Shown: positions 13,501-26,900 of the stretch, piece after piece
How the letters are laid out: each line of letters opens with the position of its first letter
Position numbering within the stretch: the stretch's first letter is position 1
Assembly: GCF_041146795.1 (NCBI RefSeq)
Contig: NC_135170.1
Span: forward strand, 21,880,033 to 21,944,032
Reading direction: 5' to 3'
Origin: Maylandia zebra
Taxonomy: Eukaryota > Chordata > Actinopteri > Cichliformes > Cichlidae
DNA: 64,000 nucleotides
Notes under the pieces: generated by a model
Database searches by the model: none
Seen by the model: the letters and a program-made list of their open reading frames with translations, nothing else
Told to the model about the DNA's origin: nothing
Position numbers and translations under genes: made by a program

Positions 13501-14930
13501 GACACAAAAAACAAAAAAAACAAATGTATATGTATATTTTTGTGTAATAGTTCTAGTAAGTATTTTGTTTTTTCTCCAAGATGGACAAGTTTTAAGCCCA
13601 TATTAGGTCCTTCTTTTTTCTGTTTTTTGTATTGTACTTCTATGCTAAACACCAGAGAAATGGACAAAGACTTTGAGGTTAAACAAAACTAAATGCAAAT
13701 AAGACTAGATAAATAAGAATAATTTAACTTAAAATGTGTGTTTGCGTGTAGTGTATATTTACTTGTATGTAACTGCAGGATTGATTCGTATAGTGTCAGA
13801 CCAGGAGGCACACCTGATGGGAGAGAAAACAAGGGGAAAATTTTAAAAAAGTGCCAAAATAATCATATTGTTGTTACAGGCATTATTCTTTCCATCATCA
13901 TCATCACAACTCCAAATAAATCAGGCAAGAAAAGTACTGTCACGCACAACAGTATAGTGAGGAGAGAACACATGTTGGATGGGTGGCAAGGTTAGTCATG
14001 GCACTTGAACAATATATAAATATGTATATGTATATATTTTTTTAATTTTCTTTGAATCAAGAATAAATGTACATCACGTAGGTATAAATTTTGTGCCCAG
14101 TTTTAAACCAAATTTTGAGTTGTTGTCTTAATTCTTATTGTCTGTAGATATTTTCCTTTGTTTAATTTTGGTTTCTTTATGAGTCTTGTCACGATCCCTG
14201 TAGGGAGCTTCCTCAAAAGGGTTGATCCCTTCAAAATTAGGATTAGGGGTAACAGTTTAATAAACCATATTATTATCTACCATTTATAGTACCATTGTTA
14301 ACACTATGATCATCTTTTCCATTAATAAAAAGAAATTGAAGGTATAAATATACAGGATTCTTACGGGAAGATCTTGCTGAATTTTTCATCAATGCTGTTA
14401 GTCAGGCATGAAGCTAATTCCACGTTGAAGTTTATTTCTTTCCTTGTTTTGTGGACGCCACCTCCCAAAACAACAGACTTTAATGTCTTGTGAAAACCAC
14501 GGCCATCCTCTTTCTGAAACAAAACAGAAAACAAATTCCTGAACATAAGGCCATTTGAAAGGCAAAATAAGTAGTTTTAATGCAGTCTTTAAAATAAATA
14601 CATACGTCCAATAACTTCGTCAATTTTTTTTCATCTTCTTTTTTGGAGTTTTCAACCCCCTTGCTAAGGCATTTTTCAAAGGTCTTGTAGACCTCTTCTA
14701 TTTCTTTCTTGATTTGTTCATATTTGCATCCCAGGGTGTTTTTAAGTTCTGCACACACATTTTCGTTTTTATCACCCTGAAAATAAAAACATAATAGAAA
14801 AACAAAATTATAAATGCCAATACCTGATGGAAAATGCAGTTCTAGATTCAGTGTCAGTAAACTTATTTTAAGGTTTTTTTGTTTTGTTCTTTTAGAAAAA
14901 AGTAAATAAAAAATACAAAAGCTTTCAGTG

Positions 14931-14974
<44 letters not shown>

Positions 14975-17900
14975 TTATTAACCTTTGCTTTTGATAGGTA
15001 ATACAAATAGAAGAATTTTATTACTTGAGTATCTTACTGCTTTTTTGTGTTTGGCATCTTGAATCAGAGACAGAATCGTAAAAGCTCCAGACACATAATT
15101 TTTTGTCTCTGAGTGAAGGTTGTTGAGCTCTTTCAGAAGTTTTTGAAGTTTGGGTATTTCTGTTGATAATAATTGAATAATTCATTTTAACATTAATTGT
15201 AATAAAAATAGCCATTATTTGAAATTAAACTAGACTACAACAGCAGCATTTGATATCTGCTTTATGTCTAGTACATGCTCATATCAGGGAACTTCACCTA
15301 CCAGTTTCTTCTGGATCTAGATGCTCTTTTTGTAGGAACTCACGGGAACTCACTGTGAACACTTCGAAACAGTTATCACTGAAGGGTTTCTGGAGAAAAT
15401 TGAATACATTTTAAAGCTTTCTTGCTATTGTTTTTGGGTTAGATTTTCACTCTACCTATAAAACTCACCTTCTTATTTTTTATTTTTTGCTTTACTTGTT
15501 CCTTGGCTTGTGTGTTTCTTTTAACTATGAGTTTATGGACTTCACCTGGCAAACTATAAGAATACATGTGTGTTACCCAGCATTAAATCACTGAGAGAAA
15601 TGCCAGCACATTCTTGTTGGTCATTGATATACTATTTTTCCTAAAACTTTATAGACCCTGTACAAAGGCTATCATGCCACTGTCTGCCTCTGTTACACCC
15701 CTGAAAACAGGGGGAAAAGAATCACGAGAGTGATTATGACTTGCGTCTCTCATGCAGTAGTTTATTGCAGTCAAAATGAGCAGAAACGTTTCACATTCTG
15801 TACTGCTAAATGTCACATGGTGGAAGAAAAACACCAAACAATAAACCGAAACACCAAAGTGCTTATCATACATATACTTGAGCAGGCCTCCTGATAAAAT
15901 GGCTGACAACCGCGGCGTTCTTAGCTCCTGCCGTTATCACAATGGCCATTACACAGTACAAAACACAGCTCAAAACCGCCACGTATATGTGCACAAAACT
16001 GCAATGTAATGCTTCTAACGCTTACAAAACAATGAAGGATTACCTCTTAAATATCTTAACAGTGTACACATTGGAAATATATCAACTTTTAAACACTTTT
16101 ACCTGAAAACAGGGGGAAAAGAATCACGAGAGTGATTATGACTTGCGTCTCTCATGCAGTAGTTTATTGCAGTGAGGAGAACGCGCGAAAGCCCCCTAGT
16201 GGAGAATAGAGACACTACTAATCGAGCCCAGAAAAGGCTTACTAGCCGATCACTGATGTATAGATTGTAGTTCTCTTAAGTAACATGAAAGCCATTAATA
16301 TAACATGAAAAATAATAAACTCTTAACCACTTTCTTACCATATTTACATTATTTTCATCCTTATATCAACAGATATGAATTAGTATTAACTGAACAGTTT
16401 TATATGCAGTAGTCCTTCAACCTGTCACACTCTCCCCCACTCAAAAAATGTCGTCCCGACATTATACCAACAAGATGCTTTTCAGTCTATATTCTCTTGT
16501 AGTCAGGACATCAACAGTAGAGTGAACCAATGTCCTCAATTCTGTAGGTTTAACACCTGTTTCACCACAGTCCATCACTGGTGACTGAAGACAAAGTCTA
16601 TAACCAGTCCATATGTGAGTCTTCACAAAGTCTATTGTCTATGGTTATAATCCACAGATGGGGAAAAGTTCATGTCTTTTTCTTGATGACAGTCTGTAAG
16701 TACAGTTCTCAAGTCATCAGTGAAAAAGTGTCAACTTACATTTGCTGGAGTCCATACAAACCAATGGGCTGGGTGCAGTATGACTGCACAGCTGGAAACC
16801 ATGGAACCAGGCCCGGGTACACAGGAAGCAGTTGCGGTGCTGGCTGAACACTGTAGCAAGATGGGGTGCCCAGTTGGTCATACGTCATCCGTCTTGGCGG
16901 GTGTCTCTCTCGCTGTGGCCGCTGAGGTGTCTCCTCCTCAAGTACAACAGGTGGAGGAGGGGCAGGTATGTCACCTGCAGTGGGCTCTGCCTCCTCACAA
17001 GTTGTCTCCACGGCAGCTGGGTCAGGCGCCTCCAGATGGTCTCCAGCAAGAGGCTCTGGTGTTGGTGCAAGAGCAGGGACTGGAGCTGCGGGCTGAGAAG
17101 TTGCTGTGAGAAGTTCTTGTTCTGATGGCTGGGACACAGGTTGAGGTGGTGCGTAATGACAGCGGTATTCATCAACACTGCCCTCATCATCAGAGTCTGG
17201 CACAACAGCGACGGGTTTATCAGTCTTTTTCTGTTCATGTCTTGTACGATTATCCTTTTCAGGCACTTTTTCAAAAGGTAAGTGGTCACATGACATAAGC
17301 AAGTTTCTGTGAAGCACTCTAGAGCGCCCTCTGCCTCTCTCCGGTCTTACCTCATAGATAGGGAGGTCAGGCCCCATTTGTCTGACTACTGTGTGAACAG
17401 TGTCCTCCCAATAGTCTCTCAGTTTCCCTGGGCCTCCTCTAGGTGTCAGGTTTTTGACCAGAACTCTCTCGCCAGGTTGTAACACAGAACTCCTTACTTT
17501 TGTGTCGTAGTGTCTTTTGCCCTTTTCAGCAGCTTTCTTTGCATTCTCATTTGCTATAGAGTAGGCTTGTTCCATGCTCTTTCTCCATTTTTCAACATAG
17601 TCTCTGTGGTCACTAAAATCTGTTTCTGAGTACAGTCCAAAGAGCATATCTACTGGTAGCCTGGGTGACCGTCCAAACAGTAGGTAAAATGGGGAGTAGC
17701 CAGTGACTTCACAACGTGTGCAATTATGTGCATACATTAGCTTATTGATAGATTCCTTCCAGTTTGACTTTTGTGTTTCAGTTAGCGTTCTAAGCATTTG
17801 CAACAATGTCCTGTTCATACGTTCAACTTGACCGTTCCCCATTGGGTGATAGGGTGTTGTCCTAGAACCGGCCATGGCACACAGTTTCTTGAGCTGACTG

Positions 17901-20900
17901 AATAGCTGATTTTCAAATTCACCTCCTTGGTCATGGTGAATGCGACAGGGGAAGCCAAACTTTAGGGCATAGTCATTGAATATCAGGTTTGCAGCAGTTT
18001 TGCCTGACTTGGAGGTGGTGGCATAGGCTTGGGCAAAACGTGTGAAGTGGTCAGTTATCACTAGTATATATTCATAACCGCCTTTGCATTTTTCAAGATG
18101 GAGAAAGTCTATACACACCAGCTCAAAGGGCTGCGTAGTTACAATGTTTGTTAAAGGAGCTCTTGTTTCATGGCTGGGCTTTTTCTGCTTTACACAGGAA
18201 CAAACGTTGGTCACATAATGCTCGATGTCTGCCTGCATGTGTGGCCAAAAGAAGCGTTCACGTATCAAAGACACTGTGCGATCAACACCTTGATGGCCCA
18301 TATTATTGTGCAGCTCTTCAAGTACAGTCTTTTTGAACTGATCTGGCAGGACTAGCTGTTTCCGGGCAGAAGTGAGTCTGTACAAGATGCCATTGTTATC
18401 TAGTCTTAACTTGCCCCACTCTCTGAACAAACATTTTGTCTTAGGGTCAAATGTTCTTAGCTCTTTGGGCAGTGGTTTTGAATCTGTCTGTTTACACTGT
18501 AATACAGGGCTTATAACAGGATCAGACTTTTGCGCTTCATTAAGCTGTTCTTTTGGTATGGGTGTGAATGTTGCTTCTGCTGGCTCACCGTCTGCTGTGA
18601 CTGACATTGCTGCAGCTGAGAGTGTCCATGCGGCAGGTGTGTCTTTCTGTACCTCAATGGCCTGGATAGCAGCTGCGATAGTGTCCGGTGGCACTTCCTC
18701 AGAGCAGTCTCTCATTAAGGTTTCGACATCAAGTGGCATTCTTGATAAAGCATCTGCATCACTGTTTTCCTTCCCTGGTTTGTACTTAATGGTGAAGTGA
18801 AAATCAGCGAGCTCAGCAACCCATCTTGATGTGGTGGCATTCAGTTTGGCTGTTGACAGAATGTACGTTAGCGGGTTGTTATCGCTGTAGACAGTAAATG
18901 TTGGGGCATAGTACAAATAGTCTCTGAATTTGTCAGTGATAGCCCACTTCAATGCTAAAAATTCTAGTTTTCCTGCATGGAAGTGGTAGTTTTTTTCAGC
19001 CGCTGTTAGAGTACGGGAGCCATAAGCAATAACTCGCAGCTTACCATCTTGTCTCTGGTACAACACTGCGCCTAGCCCTTTGTGTGAGGCGTCTGTGTGT
19101 ACGATGAACGGCTGTGTGAAATCTGGGAACCCCAGCACTGGTGGGTGGAGCAAACAGTCTATTAGTTCCTCAAGCGCACGTTGATGCTGGTCAGTCCACA
19201 CGATTTGTTTTGAGGAGGGCACAACTTGACTGGCTCTCTTTGGTCTTGCCCTTGTCCCTTTTGTGGTGTCTGAGTTCTCTGTGGTTTTGTCAGCTTTTAA
19301 CAGTTCATACAAACAACCTGCTTTTCTGGAGAAGTCTTTTATGTATTGTCTGTAGTAGGAGAGAAGGCCTAACATTTTTCTGAGCTGACCAACATTTTGT
19401 GGTTTTATACCTTTGAGTGCTTTGACTGCTTCAAAATCTGCAGGATCCACTTTACTGCCCTCTGCAGACACTATTCTGCCCAAATAGCGCACCTCAGACT
19501 TAAACATGTCACACTTACTTGGCTTAAGCTTTATACCAAAGCCTCTCAATCTCTGGAGCACTTTTCTCACGTCCTCCAAGTGATCTTTGAACGTTTTGCT
19601 GTAAACTAATGTGTCATCCAGATAGGGGATGCAGATGTTGTCGCGCAGCCCATCCAGGCACTCTTCCATACAGCGCTGAAATGCTGCAGGGGCATTCATA
19701 AGTCCAAAGGGGATGCGAATCCACTCATATAATCCCCAGGGGGTCACAAAAGCAGTGAGTGGACGACTTTCTTCTGACATGAACCCCTGGTGGTACGCTT
19801 TCCCCTGATCTAAAAGCGAAAACCAGGAGTTTCCACCCAAACTGTCCATAATGTCCTGGACGCGTGGGATGGGCTGGCGATCAGGATGGGTTTTCCGATT
19901 CAGGTCTCTGTAGTCTATGCACAGTCTTAAAGTACCATCTTTTTTTCTAACACAAACAACTGGTGAGGAGTATGACGAGTCTGACTTCCTGACCCAGCCT
20001 TGTGCTATTAAATCATGCAGGTAACTTTTCATCTCTTGGTAGAGCGGCCGTGGCACAGACAGGTATGTGCGTTTGACTGGTTCGTTGTCTTTGAGTGATA
20101 TGGTCATTTTCAGTTTTTCAATACAGCCTATATCATTGTCTGTTTTAGAGAAAGACTGGCATTCCTCTCTGAGCATCTGTTTTGCTAATACTCTCTGCTC
20201 TTCACCCAGGTGGCTAAGATCTACAGGTGGGTCCCACTCTTCGCTAGCGCTACACTGGGCTTGTGTATTTGTCTGGTTAACAGTAGCTACAGATGTGGCT
20301 TTTTCAAACACCTGGGCAGGTAAAACAGCTGTAATAGTCTGAACCGAGCCAACTAATGTACGGCCTGGAATGACAATTTCATGGTCAGTTGGGTTAGAGA
20401 CACCTAGTGTTATGACAGGTAAAGTACCCTTCTTAACTTTAACCAAAGTGTCAAAAAACTCAAGATTGTCTGGCCACTGGGGGTTTAAGTCTGGCTCAAA
20501 TATCATGACCATGTCTTGTTTAAATGGTCCTGCTGCTATACGACCCTCAACATGCATGTGGCTTTTTTTTGGTACAGTAATACAGTCTTTCTTTGTCATC
20601 ACTTTGTACTCGTCAACTGCATCTGCACTAACAGCCTGTATAAAAGCTTTCACCTTGTGTCTTTTGAGGCTGGGAAATGCTTTTCTCACTGTGCTGTACA
20701 GTTTAGCTTGGTCAGTCTTATTCACAATGTATTCAATTACATTGTAGCCTATAATAGGGCATGTGAGCTGGAAGCCTTTCATTACCAACATGGGGATGGT
20801 CAATTTCTCAGTTTGTTCAGTTCCGGAAACAAGTTGGAAGGTTGTCTCAACCCACCCAAGATATGGCATGTTGGTCCCATTTGCTGCGGTCAGGGTGAGT

Positions 20901-23900
20901 TCAGATGTGTCCATAATATCTGCTACATCTCTCAGCTCTGTGTGTGGCAGATAGTCCTTTTTCCACTTCTCATCGATGATTGATACCTGTGAGCCTGAGT
21001 CCCATAGAGCTTGAAGCCTGTGGCCGTCCAGAAAACACTCAACCAGACATTGCCTGCCCACCAGAGATGTGACTTTGTGAGGGGAATTTACATGAGCTGG
21101 CGACAGTGGTACCTGGACAGTCTCATTTTCTTTCTTAGTCTTTAAGCCAGTGCATTGTCTCTTATGTTGTCTCCAGTGTTGTTTCTGGCATGTTCTTGAA
21201 CAATAAAGTGCGTTTTTACATGCTGAACACTGTCTCATGCCTGACTTTTCTTGTTTACAGTTGGAGCAATGTTGGGACTTGTGGATGATGGGCATGGTTA
21301 ACACTCGTCCCTCGGTGGTAACCATTGCTGGTTTAAATGTTTCTCTTTATATGGTCTCATACCTCTGCTTCTACATCCAGCCTGAAAGTGTTCTCTACTC
21401 CCACAGAGGTAGCAGTGGGTGCAGCGCTCGTTGACTCCATTCTGCTGGCAGATGTGGCACCTCCTCTCACGGCGGGCTGGACTACCTGTGTAGTGCTGTA
21501 CAGGATACTGAGGGGGTGGTGGCCTTTGACGGGGGCCCTGGAAGCTATAATACTGCTGGTCCCTATCATACTGCATAACTGGTGGTGGGGCATATGACTG
21601 AGGACCAGCCACCGGCTGCTGTAGAGTCTCTTTAATCTGAGCTATCTCTGCACTGAGACCTTTCAGGGAGGCTACACCTGTCTTAAGCTCCGCTAACTCA
21701 GTTAAAAGCTCGGGTGGTATCTTAGCTTTAACTTCTTTCACAGGGTTCTTAGCTGGTGACACATCATCTGACTGCACTGCACTCACACTTGTAGCAGTCT
21801 GTGATGCTAAACATCTCTTCTTGTTTTTCCTTTCTGCCTCATTGGCACAAGCCATATTTAACCTCTCTAACAGGAGTTCATCAGGTGTCTTAGAGTCTAA
21901 CAGGAGTGGCTGCATATCTATCCTGACACTGTCACTCTGGAAGCCTGTGAGTATGGTGTGCAAACACATACGCTGAACTAAAGCTGGGTCGTATTTGAGT
22001 CCTGACTCAGATTCTTGGGAAGCAAATAAGACTTTCTGCTTTAGATCCAAAACTCTCATCAGGAAGCTTTGAGCAGTCTCTTTTGGGGTCTGTACCTCAG
22101 AGGCAAGTTGTTTATACAGTTCGGTGGCGCTCTTCTCCTGGAAATGGGAGCGCAGTATGCGGCGTAGAGTCGGAAGGGTGAGTTGAGCTTTTCCCTCCAA
22201 ATAGCTGCGTAGTTGTAGACCTGGCAAGATAGCTCTGATGACAGCATCTACAATGTCAAGCTCTGAGTAACCTCTGCTCAGTCCATTTTCGATCTGGTGA
22301 GCAAGACTGGAAAATGTCAGTTTGTCTTTTTGACCTGGTTCGCCAATCTGGCCTGATATTTTGAAATCTTTCTGCCAGTAAGGGCTTGGTCGTTGGGTGG
22401 TACTTGACACAGATGAGTTAGGGACAAAGCGATTACCTTGGGAGTGAGAAATAATTGCTGTGTTAACTGCATTAGCTGTCTCTGTTACCAGTGAGGTTGC
22501 AGTATTTGGTTGCTCTCTGTGTCCTGAATCACCCTCTTCATTTGCATTTGGTTCAGTCTCAACAATTGTCTCTTTCATTATTTCAGCAATCTTATCATTA
22601 AGCAACAACAGTTCTGACATTCCTTCATCCTCAAGTACTGTTATACCTTCTCTCTCAATGTGTATTTGGATGTGTGTTAGCAGTGACAGTCGTGTTTTTC
22701 TGCTAACATCTATTTTCTCTGCAATGCCAAGGAACTCGCAGATTGACACTAGTTGGTCTTTGGACAGAGTGTGCATTTCACGCACAACCTCTTCTCGCAG
22801 CTCTTCCACCGAAGACATTGTGGCAGTAGGCTGGAAGAATTTTGCATGTACGGGTGACGCTGAGCTGAGTCGCTTTTGCAGCCCCTGATGATCTCTGGCT
22901 GGCCTCAGGAAACATGCGCTAAAACACAGCTACCAGTTCGCCTCGACAGCAACACTTTCCTCACTGCAGTCTGCCTGGGTTGTAGTGGGGGGGATGTAGC
23001 TGGCTTGGACTACGATGTGCAGATTGTGGACACCGGACATCTAAGCAGCTATCCCAGCGGTGCCTCCAAATGTTACACCCCTGAAAACAGGGGGAAAAGA
23101 ATCACGAGAGTGATTATGACTTGCGTCTCTCATGCAGTAGTTTATTGCAGTCAAAATGAGCAGAAACGTTTCACATTCTGTACTGCTAAATGTCACATGG
23201 TGGAAGAAAAACACCAAACAATAAACCGAAACACCAAAGTGCTTATCATACATATACTTGAGCAGGCCTCCTGATAAAATGGCTGACAACCGCGGCGTTC
23301 TTAGCTCCTGCCGTTATCACAATGGCCATTACACAGTACAAAACACAGCTCAAAACCGCCACGTATATGTGCACAAAACTGCAATGTAATGCTTCTAACG
23401 CTTACAAAACAATGAAGGATTACCTCTTAAATATCTTAACAGTGTACACATTGGAAATATATCAACTTTTAAACACTTTTACCTGAAAACAGGGGGAAAA
23501 GAATCACGAGAGTGATTATGACTTGCGTCTCTCATGCAGTAGTTTATTGCAGTGAGGAGAACGCGCGAAAGCCCCCTAGTGGAGAATAGAGACACTACTA
23601 ATCGAGCCCAGAAAAGGCTTACTAGCCGATCACTGATGTATAGATTGTAGTTCTCTTAAGTAACATGAAAGCCATTAATATAACATGAAAAATAATAAAC
23701 TCTTAACCACTTTCTTACCATATTTACATTATTTTCATCCTTATATCAACAGATATGAATTAGTATTAACTGAACAGTTTTATATGCAGTAGTCCTTCAA
23801 CCTGTCACACCTCCATGCCTCTTTCTTCACTTTTTTCTCTTTTACCGCTCATTGCTCTCCAGCTGTTCCTCACCCTTGTCTTTCTTTCTCTCACTGAGTG

Positions 23901-26900
23901 TAATGGGAAGGCCACTATGAGGTTTTGGTGGCATGACCCCAGTCAGCTCTTGGCTGGTACACCTGCCTCCAATCTATGTACTGTGGACTGTCTGTTGCAG
24001 TTAGTCAAACTCAAAAAATCTCTGTTTTCTATGTCCTGGGCTCCCCTCAGTTAGCCAGACAGTCTGTTGCATATCTCTGTCACTCTCTTTGAATCAAACT
24101 TTCCCTTTGTAATCCATTCTCTGAGATTTTTTTAAGGAAATGTTTCCCTGCACTGCCATTGCTAACTTAACTCTCTTCTTGCCAAGGAATTCTCCACCCA
24201 CTGGTTCAATAAACGTGCTAAACTTGTACCTGCCTCTGAGTCTGCTCAGTATTAATATTCATGTTTTTGAGATTTGTCTCATCTTTAAGGAATTACCCTG
24301 CACCTAGATACAACATGCTTTACTATCTAATTTCTTTTCTTCTTCTTCTTTTTTTTTTTTAAAATTCTTGACATCTTAATTTACTTACCGGCCATGTGAA
24401 ATTCCAGTTACATCAGACTTGGAGCAAATAAAGCAAATACGCTGGCACTCGCCACCATTTCCAATGAACCTACTGACACGGCTCAAGATTTTCCAGGCTG
24501 TCTCTTGAGATGCTGCTCTTTTAATCTCAGTCACAATCCACACAACGCAACAATCACCAACAATCTGAAATGGAATAATAGTCATATTAACAATTAATCG
24601 TTAATCATCAATTCTTGACAAGATGTCATTTCTGGTTCAAGATAACAAAGCAGTAAAAGTGAATAAATGACCCTTTTCCACATTTCATCTCTGCTCTTGT
24701 TACAGTCACCACTTCCAGGAAGGTCCACAAGTGTGACATGCTGGAGAAGATCCTTGTTTGGCACCTTGACAGTCACACACTTCACTATTGGCCAATAGTA
24801 CCTCTTTCCTTTTTTGCTCTGAGAAGGTAAAGGGCTATTCATTGTGTATGGGGTAAGTTTGCCAGATAAGTCCATAGCCTGCAATAAAAAAAGACATGAA
24901 TGTATAGTGCCCCTTCAACATCACAATAACCAGGCTAACTGGTTAGAAATCCTGTAGAAATCCCAGAGAATGTCAGAGTGTTAGTATTTTTCAACAACAG
25001 GTCCTGAAACTATGTCAATAATCAAGTACTGCACTAATTGTAATGAAGATTTAGTTTCTGAAATTGAGTATGAGTTTCCAAATGCAGAGCACCACTGTAA
25101 CTTAACCCAACACTTATCACCTTGAATTGTTTAAATATCCTGTCTAGGAAGTAAACCAGATTTTGCACAGCCAATGCTATCGTCAAGATAACGTCATAGT
25201 GATAATTTCCAATAATAAAACAGTCAAACAAAAATCTTCACTTAATAAACATTCCTTTTCTAATGCTGTTAGAGTCAAATTGTTGAATGTTGTCATTGTG
25301 TTTCTTAAATTTGTAAAGTCTTAGTTTAAACTGTGTGATCAACGACATTCCTTTGTCCCCCTCCCCAGCCTGTTAAGGGTTGGGGGGGGGGAAGCTGTAG
25401 TGTTTTATCACAGATACATCCCATGTGAAGGTTCTGTTTGATGTTTGGTAAGCTTCCTGCCCTTTTATGGCTTCACCTGTGTTGTGTATGGTGAACCAAT
25501 ACAGGAATTGAGCCTTAAATTGGGTGTGGGGGAGATTACCCTCTTTATGACCAAGGATGTTGTTAAAAACAGTTGTGATCAGGAGGACACACACACACGT
25601 GCTTACACATACACACACACACACACATAGTGCCTTATCTTTGTAACCAAGGGAGGTTTTACAGTGGGAGGTGCTTGTGTTGTGTTATGTTGTGTAAATT
25701 GTAATGGAAATAAAAAGGCTACGAGGAGGGCTGCTCTTTGAAGGACTTGGACCAAGAAGGACTGACCAAGCTTCCCTCGTTAGCGAGTAAAGGACTGGTT
25801 GAAGATGTATTGTGTTGTTTTCGTTCTTCATGAGGAATAAGTCTCTAAACTAGTGGGGCCTGTGGAAACACAGACTCAACAAATGCCAGTGTGGTATATC
25901 ATGATTATTGTGGGAGGTTGACCAGTCTGATTACAGTACACAGCAAATTCAAAAGTGTTAGATTTTTTGGTGTTAATAGTCTCCTTGCAAAAGTAGAGTT
26001 AATTTTACTCTAAGCAGAGTCACATTCTTTTAATGTAACTCTGAGGTGTAAAATGATAGTAGTTAAAATCGAGTGTTAAAAATGAGTGTTTCTCTGTCAA
26101 ATCTGGAGGTGTTAAAATGGAAACATTAACTCTTGACCTCTTAACTCTGAACTCCTACAGGGGCTATGACACCAACAGAGTAAATTCACAGACTCCGCCC
26201 CCAGCACGGCTCCAATCGAAGCTGAAGTGAAGCCGTTTCAGAACATTTTGCTCTACATATTTGAGTTGTTTGCCATGCTTGGTAAGTCATTTTTTTTCAA
26301 AGATTGTTTCAATTGTTATTATGAGCTTTTACTTCTGTGGCTCTTTGGAGTTGAGACAAAGCTGTGTGAAAGGCATTAGCCATGTTGCTCGCTGATAGCA
26401 TAATATTCTGTTTTAGCTAGCTGAAAGGTATTGTTTGCGGGCAAATACCACAGCCTTGAAAAAAGCTTGCATGTGAATTTTCAGTCAAACGTTTGGTCAA
26501 ATACACCTAAAACAATGTCTAGAATGTGAAATGTTGGTATAATGGTGCTACTTGAAGCCTGAAAACGATCGCCCATAAAATAAAATAAAAAACGAGCAAA
26601 CAGCAGTAGCAGACGTCCTGACTGGGTTCTACGTTAGCATTTAGATCCCTCCAGAGTTTTGTGCACACGGTTTAGGTAAAAATGAAAAAGGTTGAGGTTT
26701 TACATTTAGTTCAGTATTACCTGTTGCCTGTGTCTTTGTCTTTTGGGAAAATACTTTACACAAGTAATGGCTCAAAGAGGATTCCTTTTTTTTTTTTACT
26801 GTGCTGCAATTGTTAACTGGATTATTTGTGCCATTAATTGGTGTCAACTAATTTTTATTCAGTCTCCACACAGGATATGCTTGTGAAGATGGAATATGGG

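Larger units (their letters stand above)
15691..23809 (-). mobile_element. Full-length Ty3/gypsy LTR retrotransposon (8,119 bp)
   Basis: Two direct 739-bp repeats bound it, at 15,691-16,429 and 23,071-23,809. They appear identical row by row and each runs TGTGACA...TGTAACA on the coding strand. A 4-bp duplication CCTC lies at 15,687-15,690 and 23,810-23,813. On the minus strand the order is LTR, tRNA-Thr-type primer site, gag, pol (protease, RT, RNase H, integrase), polypurine tract, LTR. No envelope gene is present. It lies in intron 8 of gene A, in the same direction as that gene, so its own LTR poly(A) signals could truncate the host transcript. Confidence 0.95.

Noticed and set aside
16736..23809. 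Endogenous retrovirus with envelope gene
   Set aside because: No envelope frame lies between pol and the 3' LTR; only about 300 bp of non-coding sequence is there, so it is a gypsy-type retrotransposon without env.
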